A stretch of DNA of 10,434 nucleotides from an uncultured Bacilli bacterium (GTDB lineage Bacteria; Bacillota_I; Bacilli_A; RF39; UBA660). Of this stretch, positions 1 to 5,569 are shown one piece after another. The notes beneath the pieces were generated by a model. The model saw nothing but the letters and a program-made list of their open reading frames with translations. It made no database searches and was not told the DNA's origin. The first letter of the stretch is position 1. Each line of letters begins with the position of its first letter. The stretch spans positions 1 to 10,434 of the forward strand of contig CALVIA010000033.1 in NCBI GenBank assembly GCA_944329255.1, read 5' to 3'. A program made the position numbers and the translations under genes.

Positions 1-92
1 ACAATTTCAGTTAAAATCACAACTTTTTTTAAGAAATTTACAAAAATTACTTGTAAAAACTTAGAAAGTCATTTTTATAAAAAAAAAAACAT
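1..92. other. Unassigned AT-rich left edge
   Basis: Short non-coding-looking edge downstream of tadA. It holds a small inverted repeat, TTACAA (38-43) with TTGTAA (51-56). One plus-strand frame is open from base 2 to a TAG at 62-64 and would encode about 20 residues; it could be the C-terminus of a convergent gene entering from the left, but 20 codons are too few to judge. Nothing else is recognisable. Confidence 0.4.
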
Positions 93-102
93 TTATTTGT
101 TT
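79..102 (-). terminator. Probable weak intrinsic terminator of tadA
   Basis: On the minus strand AAACA, a 6-nt loop and TGTTT form a 5-bp stem, followed by an unbroken T-run (A79-A89 on the plus strand). The TAA stop of tadA lies in the loop. The stem is short with one G-C pair, so strength is doubtful, but the long T-run and the position directly at the end of the gene support a terminator. Confidence 0.45.
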
Positions 103-527
103 CTTATTTCTTCAAAAAAATCCTTCATCATTTTTTCAATATCATTTTTTAATACATTATTTTGTATTTCCACTTTTTCACAATTTGTTAATAACAAATT
201 GTGAATATTATTTTTATTTTTGATTCCATAAACTATTTTTTTTATTTTTGATTCAATTATAACTGACATACACATTTGACAAGGCTCCATTGTAACATAT
301 AAAACACAATCATCTAATCGTTCATTTTTTAATTTTTTATTTGCAAGAATTATTGCATTTATTTCTGCATGATTAATACAGCATTTTTTTATATTTTTAT
401 TATTGTGTGCTTTAGATATTATTCTATTTTTATATACAATAACCGCTCCTACAGGTACATCTTTAGTTTTTAAAGATTTTTTGGCTTCATTTAGTGCAAC
501 ATTCATAATTTTTTCATTATCCAACAT
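93..527 (-). CDS. tadA: tRNA-specific adenosine deaminase TadA
   Basis: 144-residue zinc-dependent deaminase that should convert the wobble adenosine-34 of tRNA-Arg(ACG) to inosine, so one tRNA reads several CGN codons. The cytidine/deoxycytidylate deaminase signature is complete: HAE at residues 53-55 (zinc ligand H53, proton-shuttling E55) and EPCQMC at 81-86 (zinc ligands C83 and C86). Spacing and length are those of bacterial TadA, and the C-terminal helix with DFFEEIR is also family-like. I chose the ATG at 527 because a GGAG Shine-Dalgarno (535-538) lies 7 bases upstream. The same frame is open upstream to 608, but that extension runs through the SRP RNA gene and has no family similarity. 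The gene follows the SRP RNA gene on the same strand, a pairing also seen in Bacillus (tadA/scr). A Noc-type palindrome occupies its leader. Confidence 0.96.
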   Translation of the reverse strand: MLDNEKIMNVALNEAKKSLKTKDVPVGAVIVYKNRIISKAHNNKNIKKCCINHAEINAIILANKKLKNERLDDCVLYVTMEPCQMCMSVIIESKIKKIVYGIKNKNNIHNLLLTNCEKVEIQNNVLKNDIEKMMKDFFEEIRNK

Positions 528-541
528 ATCTAATCTCCATT

Positions 542-559
542 TTATTTCCCGGGAAATAA
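542..559. promoter_or_regulatory. Noc-binding-site-like palindrome 1 (NBS1)
   Basis: An 18-bp perfect palindrome with core ATTTCCCGGGAAAT (544-557), identical to the known Bacillus subtilis Noc binding site; the 16-bp form TATTTCCCGGGAAATA (543-558) is also complete. CCCGGG is conspicuous in DNA this AT-rich. The site lies between the T-run of the SRP RNA and the Shine-Dalgarno of tadA. By known biology, Noc (a CTP-dependent ParB paralogue) binds such sites and prevents division over the nucleoid. That this genome encodes Noc is inferred, since no noc gene is in the window. Confidence 0.85.
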
Positions 560-561
560 TT

Positions 562-579
562 AAAAAAAGCGTACACGCT
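562..579 (-). terminator. SRP RNA 3' end: closing stem plus U-run
   Basis: The 3' strand of the closing stem (569-579) is followed on the minus strand by seven Ts (plus-strand A562-A568). It should terminate most SRP RNA transcripts. Read-through into tadA, whose start is only 35 bases further on, is the simplest way to express tadA, since no separate promoter is obvious between them. Confidence 0.7.
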
Positions 580-642
580 AAAATATTAATTTGGTTGCTA
601 TTTTCCAATCCTGGCCAGTTAATTAATTTTTAACGTTACGCT
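562..642 (-). ncRNA. ffs: Signal recognition particle RNA, small bacterial type (4.5S-like)
   Basis: About 81 nt including the terminal U-run. The apical part reads CAGG-ATT-GGAA-AAT-AGCA on the minus strand (about 592-613): a GGAA tetraloop on a 3-bp stem, then the symmetric CAGG/AGCA internal loop that binds the M domain of Ffh. This matches E. coli 4.5S domain IV (CAGG-UCC-GGAA-GGA-AGCA) with the stem replaced by A-U pairs. Outside it GG pairs with CC, then an asymmetric loop, then a long AT-rich stem closed by AGCGTA (637-642) with TACGCT (569-574). The closing stem is followed by seven Us, so the RNA probably carries its own terminator. There is no Alu domain, unlike the 6S-like scRNA of Bacillus. 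With Ffh it would target nascent membrane proteins to FtsY/SecYEG. A promoter sits exactly upstream and tadA follows. Confidence 0.92.
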
Positions 643-647
643 AATAA

Positions 648-676
648 ATTGTAACATATATTTTTTTTTTATTCAA
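648..676 (-). promoter_or_regulatory. Sigma-A-type promoter of the SRP RNA gene
   Basis: The -35 TTGAAT (671-676), an exact 17-bp spacer that is mostly A, and the -10 TACAAT (648-653) preceded by an extended -10 TG (655-656). The predicted start falls at 641-642, the first base of the SRP RNA closing stem. This agreement between promoter and folded RNA 5' end makes both calls stronger. Confidence 0.8.
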
Positions 677-691
677 TATTTTAATATTAAT

Positions 692-725
692 TTTTAAAAT
701 TATTTCCCGGGAAATAATTTTAAAA
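692..725. promoter_or_regulatory. Noc-binding-site-like palindrome 2 (NBS2) in a 34-bp perfect palindrome
   Basis: The core ATTTCCCGGGAAAT (702-715) again matches the known Noc site exactly. Symmetry extends without a mismatch through A/T flanks to 692 and 725, giving 17-bp half-sites. It sits 16 bp upstream of the -35 of the SRP RNA promoter. Outside the core the long symmetry is unusual for a simple binding site and might also form a hairpin in RNA reading through from gyrA. Confidence 0.85.
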
Positions 726-728
726 TAA

Positions 729-746
729 ATATTTATATATAAATAT
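729..746. repeat. 18-bp A/T-only perfect palindrome
   Basis: ATATTTATATATAAATAT is perfectly symmetric and lies 3 bp from the 34-bp palindrome. With such base composition it may be chance or an easily melted stretch. No function is assigned. Confidence 0.35.
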
Positions 747-767
747 ATTTTATTTCATACAACACTT

Positions 768-809
768 TGTCATATATACGAACATTTATTCGTTATATAT
801 GGCATTTTT
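768..809. other. Long imperfect inverted repeat followed by T5 on the plus strand
   Basis: The arms at 768-782 and 789-804 pair over about 15 bp with one bulge and one G-T pair around a 6-nt loop. On the plus strand five Ts follow (805-809), so it looks like an intrinsic terminator for plus-strand transcription, but no plus-strand gene precedes it. On the minus strand there is no T-run. The core CGAACATTTATTCG (779-792) resembles a LexA box with mismatches. The role is unknown. Confidence 0.4.
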
Positions 810-838
810 ATATAAGATATTATATATTTTATTTTTTA

Positions 839-854
839 TGTTTCACGTGAAACA
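839..854. promoter_or_regulatory. parS site 1
   Basis: TGTTTCACGTGAAACA is a perfect palindrome and a full match to the ParB/Spo0J parS consensus TGTTNCACGTGAAACA. It lies within an 18-bp symmetric ATG...CAT frame (838-855). ParB (Spo0J) loads here, spreads as a CTP-dependent clamp and recruits SMC, organising the origin region. Confidence 0.95.
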
Positions 855-879
855 TTGTATATTTAAATCATATATTTTA

Positions 880-895
880 TGTTTCACGTGGAACA
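880..895. promoter_or_regulatory. parS site 2
   Basis: TGTTTCACGTGGAACA. Read on the minus strand it is TGTTCCACGTGAAACA, the classical Bacillus parS sequence. It is 41 bp from site 1, start to start, and shares the trailing flank ATTGTATATTTAAAT with it. Confidence 0.94.
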
Positions 896-915
896 TTGTA
901 TATTTAAATTATTTA

Positions 916-931
916 TGTTTCACGTGAAACA
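916..931. promoter_or_regulatory. parS site 3
   Basis: TGTTTCACGTGAAACA, identical to site 1 and 36 bp from site 2, start to start. It is 53 bp from the gyrA stop codon. Its flank (ATTCTATATTTTTAT) is a degenerate copy of the flanks of sites 1 and 2. Confidence 0.95.
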
Positions 932-963
932 TTCTATATTTTTATTCTTATATATTATTCTAT

Positions 964-995
964 AAAAAAGGTGAAGAATGATTTTATTCTTCATC
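964..995 (-). terminator. Intrinsic terminator of gyrB-gyrA
   Basis: On the minus strand TGAAGAAT (986-993) pairs with ATTCTTCA (972-979), and the stem extends to an outer G-C pair past one mismatch; six Ts follow (964-969). The gyrA TAA stop begins in the loop side of the stem, so the last codons of gyrA form the 5' arm. Confidence 0.8.
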
Positions 996-3464
996 TTCAA
1001 TATTTTCGTTTTTAGGAATATTAAATACGGATGTTACTTTTTGTTCTTCTTTCAAAGTGATTAATTTAACTCCCTGTGTTACCCTACTCATAATCGAAAT
1101 TTGATCTATAGGAATTCTAATTACCATTCCAATATTAGTAACAATTATTAAATCTTGACTATTTTTAACAACTTTAAAAGAAATTATGTTTCCTGTTTTG
1201 TCAGTAGAATTAATAGTTTTTACACCCTTGCTTCCTCTATGAGTAATTCTGTACTCGTTAATCGTAGTTCTTTTTCCATAACCATTTTCTGTAACAACAA
1301 GAACTTCTTCATTGTCTTCAGAAATATTTGCATCAATACAATAATCTTTATCATAATCAATGTCAATACCTTTTACTCCTGATGCTGATCTACCCATTAT
1401 TCTTACTTCATTTTCATTAAATCTAACTAATCTACCATTTGATGAAACAATAACAATAAAACTGTTTCCTTTAGTTTTTGAAACGGAAATAAGTTCATCG
1501 TTTTCTTTTAATGAAATTGCAATTTTTCCGTTATTTCTTATATTTTCAAATTCTGATAAATTACATCTTTTAATTAATCCCATTTTAGTAACAAAAACTA
1601 AATATTTTGAATCCTCATTGCTTAAAATTGCAAAAATTGACGATACTTTTTCATTTTTTTCTAAAGGTAAAATATTAACAATTGGCAGTCCCTTTGATTG
1701 TCTGCTAAATTCAGGAATCTCATATCCTTTTAATCTATAAACCTTGCCCTTATTTGTAAAAAATAAAATATATTCATGTGTTGTTAATACCAACATATGT
1801 TCGACAAAATCTTCCTCGTTTGTTGACATTCCCTTAATACCTACACCACCCTTATTTTGAGTTTTATATGTATCAACAGAAAGTCTTTTAATATATCCTT
1901 TATTAGTTAAAGTAACCATAATATCTTCAACGGGAATCAAAGATTCATCCTCTATATATTCAATTGCGGTCATATCAATTTTTGTTCTTCTATCATCAGA
2001 ATATTTATCCTTAATTTCTAACATCTCTTTTTTTATTATATTTAAAACTTTTTCTTCAGAAGCTAAAATAGATTTTAATTCTTCTATTTCTTTTAATAAA
2101 AAGTTAAGCTCATTTTCTATCTTTTCTCTTTCCAATCCTGTTAATCTACGTAGTTTCAATTCTAAAATAGCATCAGTTTGTATTTCCGATAAACCAAATC
2201 TACTCATTAACTTTTCTTTGGCTTCTATATCACTTTTTGCTGTTTTTATGATATTCACAACTTCATCAATGTTATCTTGAGCAATTTTATACCCTTCTAA
2301 AATATGAACTCTTTTTTCATCTTTTGCTAGATCAAATTTTGTTCTCCTAATAATAACTTCTTTCTGATAATCAATATATTTAGAAATAATATCTTTAAGA
2401 GGAAGCGTTCTAGGCGTTTTGCCGTCTAACATTAAAAATATAATACCATATTGAATCTGAAAATTGGTGTGTTTATACAAATTATTTAATACAACCTGAG
2501 GATTAGCATCTCTTTTTAGAGTAATAGTAATTTTTACACCATTTTTTAAATCCGTATGATAATCTGATATACCATCAATTACTTTATCTCTTACTAACTC
2601 CGCTACTTTATTTTTTAATTCCATTGTATTTACACCATAAGGAACCTCAGTAATAATTATTGAACTATGATTTGTTGATTCTACAATTTCTGCTTTACTT
2701 CTTATAGTAATAGAACCTCTTCCGGTTTCATAAGCTTTTTTTATACCAGAATTTCCAAGTATAATTCCACCAGTAGGAAAATCGGGTCCCTTAATATAAT
2801 TCATCAAACCAAGAGTATCTATATCTGGATTATCAATATAAGCAATGCAGCCATCTATAACCTCACCTAAATTATGTGGAGGAATGTTAGTAGCCATACC
2901 AACAGCAATTCCCATAGTACCATTTACTAAAATATTAGGAAATCTACTTGGTAAAACTTTTGGTTCCTTTGAAGTATTATCAAAATTTTCATCCATATCT
3001 ACAGTATCTTTATTAATATCTTTTAACAATTCAAGAGAAATTTTGGCCAATCTTGCTTCTGTATAACGATAGGCAGCTGCCCCATCTCCTTCAATATTAC
3101 CAAAATTACCATGTCCATCAACTAACATGTATCTCTGATTAAAATCTTGTGCCAAACGAACCATTGCGTCATAAATAGATGAATCACCATGTGGATGATA
3201 ATGTCCCATAACATATCCAACTGTTGTTGCGGATTTTTTATGTGGTTTATCGGGGGTATTTCCCTCTTCATACATTGACCATAAAATTCTTCTATGTACT
3301 GGTTTTAATCCGTCTCTTAAATCAGGTATAGCTCTAGACGTAATAACACTCATGGAATAGTCTAAAAAAGAATCTTTAACTTCAGAAACTATATCATTTT
3401 CTGACAATGAATCTCTTTCATGAAATGAGCCATTAAATTTATCTAAATTATTATTTTCTTCCAC
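984..3464 (-). CDS. gyrA: DNA gyrase subunit A
   Basis: 826-residue breakage-reunion subunit of DNA gyrase; with GyrB (A2B2) it introduces negative supercoils using ATP. The N-terminal winged-helix/tower region holds the DNA-cleaving tyrosine Y134 in AYRYTEARL. The quinolone-pocket motif is HPHGDSSIYD (90-99), with S95 and D99 at the positions of E. coli Ser83 and Asp87, so the usual target-resistance substitutions are absent. The C-terminal beta-pinwheel (about 500-815) is full length and ends in an acidic tail. The GyrA box at 536-542 reads QNKGGVG, degenerate against Q(R/K)RGG(R/K)G. The start is GTG at 3464, with AGGAGG at 3471-3476 six bases upstream; an ATG two bases earlier is in another frame. 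The Shine-Dalgarno overlaps the gyrB TAG stop, indicating translational coupling. Length and the neighbouring gyrB and recF favour gyrase over topoisomerase IV. Confidence 0.97.
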   Translation of the reverse strand: MEENNNLDKFNGSFHERDSLSENDIVSEVKDSFLDYSMSVITSRAIPDLRDGLKPVHRRILWSMYEEGNTPDKPHKKSATTVGYVMGHYHPHGDSSIYDAMVRLAQDFNQRYMLVDGHGNFGNIEGDGAAAYRYTEARLAKISLELLKDINKDTVDMDENFDNTSKEPKVLPSRFPNILVNGTMGIAVGMATNIPPHNLGEVIDGCIAYIDNPDIDTLGLMNYIKGPDFPTGGIILGNSGIKKAYETGRGSITIRSKAEIVESTNHSSIIITEVPYGVNTMELKNKVAELVRDKVIDGISDYHTDLKNGVKITITLKRDANPQVVLNNLYKHTNFQIQYGIIFLMLDGKTPRTLPLKDIISKYIDYQKEVIIRRTKFDLAKDEKRVHILEGYKIAQDNIDEVVNIIKTAKSDIEAKEKLMSRFGLSEIQTDAILELKLRRLTGLEREKIENELNFLLKEIEELKSILASEEKVLNIIKKEMLEIKDKYSDDRRTKIDMTAIEYIEDESLIPVEDIMVTLTNKGYIKRLSVDTYKTQNKGGVGIKGMSTNEEDFVEHMLVLTTHEYILFFTNKGKVYRLKGYEIPEFSRQSKGLPIVNILPLEKNEKVSSIFAILSNEDSKYLVFVTKMGLIKRCNLSEFENIRNNGKIAISLKENDELISVSKTKGNSFIVIVSSNGRLVRFNENEVRIMGRSASGVKGIDIDYDKDYCIDANISEDNEEVLVVTENGYGKRTTINEYRITHRGSKGVKTINSTDKTGNIISFKVVKNSQDLIIVTNIGMVIRIPIDQISIMSRVTQGVKLITLKEEQKVTSVFNIPKNENIEDEE

Positions 3465-3474
3465 ATTAAACCTC

Positions 3475-5409
3475 CTAAATATCCAGATTTTTTACAAATC
3501 TTGCATTTTCTTCTATAAAATTTCTTCTTGGTTCAACATCATCACCCATAAGTTTTTCAAAAATAGCATCAGCAGCTACGCAATCACTAACACTAATTCT
3601 TCTTAAAGTTCTCTTTTCAATATCCATTGTTGTTTCATTTAACTCATCAGCATCCATTTCTCCTAATCCCTTCATTCTAGCAATCTCAGCTCTTGCTCTA
3701 ACATTTTCAGGTAATGAACTTAAATATTCTTCTTTTTCAGCTTCGTCTAAAACATATTTTCTTGTTTTACCATGCATTATTCTAAACAATGGTGGTTGAG
3801 CAGCATAAACATGTCCATTTTCAACAATAGGTTTAAAAAATCTATAAAATAGAGTTAACAATAAAACTCTAATATGAGAACCATCAACATCGGCATCGGT
3901 CATTATTATAATTTTATTATATCTTAATTTAGATAAATCAAAATCCTCTCCTATACCTGTACCAAATGCAGTTATAATACTTCTAATTTCCTCATTAGAT
4001 AATGCTTTATCAAGCCTTGCCTTTTCGACATTCAAAATTTTTCCTCGTAAAGGTAAAATTGCTTGAGTCATTGAATCTCTACCTTTTTTAGCACTTCCAC
4101 CCGCACTGTCTCCCTCGACAATAAATATTTCAGAAATTTTAGGATCCTTACTTTTACAATCAGATAGTTTACCAAAGAAATTCGATGTAGCTAAATCCGA
4201 TTTTCTGGTAATTTCCCTTGCTTTTTTTGCAGCATTTCTTGCTCTACATGCTAACATTGCTTTATTTACAATTATTTTTGCATATTCTGGATTTTCCATT
4301 AAAAATCTGTCAAAACCTTGTGAAAATACATTATCTGCTAACTTTCTAACCTCTGAATTTCCTAATCTACCTTTTGTTTGTCCTTCAAATTGAGGGTTAG
4401 GATGTTTGCAAGAAATTATCATTGTCAAACCTTCTTTAACATCATCTCCAGTTAAAGAATCATCTTTTTCTTTCAAAATATTATTTTTACGTGCATAATT
4501 ATTAATAACTCTTGTAAGAGCTCTCTTAACACCCTCTTCATGTGTTCCACCATCATGTGTATTTATATTATTTACAAAAGAGTAAATGTTTTCGTTATAT
4601 CCAGAATTATATTGCATAGCAACTTCAAAAAAAATTCCGTCTTCTTCCCCTTCAAGATGAATAATATTATCATGAATTACTGTTTTAGATTTGTTAATAA
4701 ATCTTACATATTCACTAATACCACCTTCGTATAAGAAATGTTCACCTGTAGTATCTTCTTCATCTCTATCATCCCTCAAAGTTAAAGAAAGTCCTTTATT
4801 TAAAAAAGCCAATTCTCTTATTCTTACTTTTAATGTTTCGTAATCATAAATTTCACTATCAAATATATTTGGATCTGGTTTAAATGTTACAACAGTTCCA
4901 GTTCTGTTTAACTCACAATTATCAATAATTTTAAGAGGTTCAATAGTATGCCCACCATTTTCAAATCTAATAAAATATACATTACCATTTTTATAAACCT
5001 TTACTTCAACCCATTTACTTAATGCATTAACAACAGAAGCACCTACTCCATGTAATCCACCGGATACCTTATAACCTCCTCCACCAAATTTTCCACCTGC
5101 ATGCAAAACAGTATAAACAGTTTCTACTGTTGATTTTTTTGTTTTTGGATGAATATCTACAGGAATTCCTCTACCATCATCTTTAACTGTTATAGAATTA
5201 TCTTTGTTAATTATAACTTCAATATTTTTACAATATCCAGCTAGAGCTTCATCTATTGAATTATCTACAATTTCCCATACTAAATGATGTAATCCTTTAA
5301 TATCAGTTGTACCAATATACATACCCGGTCTTTTTCTAACCGCTTCTAATCCTTCTAAAACTTGTATATCAGAAGCATCATAATGTTCTTGTTTTATATT
5401 ATCTTCCAT
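3475..5409 (-). CDS. gyrB: DNA gyrase subunit B
   Basis: 644-residue ATPase subunit of gyrase. The GHKL ATPase domain shows VRKRPGMYIG (24-33), the catalytic E46 and metal-binding N50 in EIVDNSIDEA, DDGRGIP (77-83) and the lid loop GGLHGVGAS (117-125). The TOPRIM domain has EGDSAGG with E432, PLRGKILNVEKA and DADVDGSH with D505, D507 and D509, which bind the magnesium for cleavage. The C-terminal tail with FIEENA is typical. I chose the ATG at 5409, preceded by AAAGGA; an in-frame ATG at 5463 lacks a Shine-Dalgarno and adds 18 residues without family similarity. The length is that of Gram-positive GyrB, without the large proteobacterial insert. gyrA follows after 10 bases. An extended -10 promoter about 80 bases upstream and the recF terminator make gyrBA its own unit. 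Confidence 0.97.
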   Translation of the reverse strand: MEDNIKQEHYDASDIQVLEGLEAVRKRPGMYIGTTDIKGLHHLVWEIVDNSIDEALAGYCKNIEVIINKDNSITVKDDGRGIPVDIHPKTKKSTVETVYTVLHAGGKFGGGGYKVSGGLHGVGASVVNALSKWVEVKVYKNGNVYFIRFENGGHTIEPLKIIDNCELNRTGTVVTFKPDPNIFDSEIYDYETLKVRIRELAFLNKGLSLTLRDDRDEEDTTGEHFLYEGGISEYVRFINKSKTVIHDNIIHLEGEEDGIFFEVAMQYNSGYNENIYSFVNNINTHDGGTHEEGVKRALTRVINNYARKNNILKEKDDSLTGDDVKEGLTMIISCKHPNPQFEGQTKGRLGNSEVRKLADNVFSQGFDRFLMENPEYAKIIVNKAMLACRARNAAKKAREITRKSDLATSNFFGKLSDCKSKDPKISEIFIVEGDSAGGSAKKGRDSMTQAILPLRGKILNVEKARLDKALSNEEIRSIITAFGTGIGEDFDLSKLRYNKIIIMTDADVDGSHIRVLLLTLFYRFFKPIVENGHVYAAQPPLFRIMHGKTRKYVLDEAEKEEYLSSLPENVRARAEIARMKGLGEMDADELNETTMDIEKRTLRRISVSDCVAADAIFEKLMGDDVEPRRNFIEENARFVKNLDI

Positions 5410-5491
5410 TTTTACATCCTTTCTTAATTTTGTATTTATAGCCACGTATTTAATAAAAAACATAATATCGTATACCTATACATATAGATAT

Positions 5492-5500
5492 ATTATATCA
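5492..5500 (-). promoter_or_regulatory. Extended -10 promoter of gyrBA
   Basis: The minus strand reads TGATATAAT, a perfect -10 with TG extension. No good -35 stands at 16-18 bp; the upstream DNA is A/T tracts that could act as UP-like or curved DNA. The predicted start near 5485 leaves a leader of about 76 nt. Confidence 0.65.
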
Positions 5501-5519
5501 TAAAATAAGAGTTTTTTTG

Positions 5520-5569
5520 AAAAAAAAAGAAATTTTTAATATAAATTTACTATTTAATATTAAAAATTT
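5520..5569 (-). terminator. All-A/T intrinsic terminator of mnmE-recF
   Basis: The arms 5530-5546 and 5552-5569 pair over 17 bp with one bulged base around a 5-nt loop. Nine Ts follow on the minus strand (plus-strand A5520-A5528). The recF TAG stop spans the loop border. The stem contains no G or C, so stability comes from length. Confidence 0.7.

Larger units (their letters stand above)
838..946 (+). repeat. Tandem parS-containing direct repeats (three units)
   Basis: The three parS sites are embedded in a longer direct repeat, parS followed by ATTGTATATTTAAAT (perfect after sites 1 and 2, degenerate after site 3). Units are 41 and 36 bp apart. The shared flanks suggest the array grew by tandem duplication rather than by independent origin of each site. 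Confidence 0.8.
643..983. other. Centromere-like intergenic region between SRP RNA and gyrA
   Basis: A 341-base stretch without a gene. From left to right it holds the SRP RNA promoter (648-676), a 34-bp palindrome with a Noc-type core (692-725), an 18-bp A/T palindrome (729-746), a long imperfect hairpin (768-804), three parS sites (839-931) and the gyrA terminator (964-995). All open frames here are short and unsupported. I read it as a chromosome-organisation locus. Confidence 0.8.

Noticed and set aside
2..64. C-terminal end of a plus-strand gene entering from the left
   Set aside because: About 20 codons is too little to distinguish from a random open frame; noted as possible only.
528..608. 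N-terminal extension of the tadA frame
   Set aside because: It overlaps the SRP RNA gene and Noc-type palindrome, has no family similarity, and the ATG at 527 has a good Shine-Dalgarno.
403..633. Plus-strand open frame opposite tadA and the SRP RNA
   Set aside because: Antisense shadow with no recognisable motif; it runs through an RNA gene. The other plus-strand frames opposite gyrA, gyrB and mnmE are rejected for the same reason.
779..792. Functional LexA (SOS) box
   Set aside because: One arm base deviates and the central bases do not fit, and no promoter depends on it; kept only as part of the orphan hairpin observation.
838..932. CRISPR array
   Set aside because: The repeats are parS palindromes with similar, not unique, spacers, and no cas gene is near.
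984..5409. Topoisomerase IV (parE-parC) instead of gyrase
   Set aside because: The A subunit has a full pinwheel and a recognisable if degenerate GyrA box, and recF lies directly upstream, the usual gyrase context.
5410..5463. Upstream in-frame ATG for gyrB at 5463
   Set aside because: No Shine-Dalgarno, and the extra 18 residues do not resemble GyrB; the ATG at 5409 has AAAGGA upstream.
5410..5491. Riboswitch or attenuator in the gyrB leader
   Set aside because: Only short weak A/T inverted repeats; no known motif or terminator/antiterminator pair is visible.
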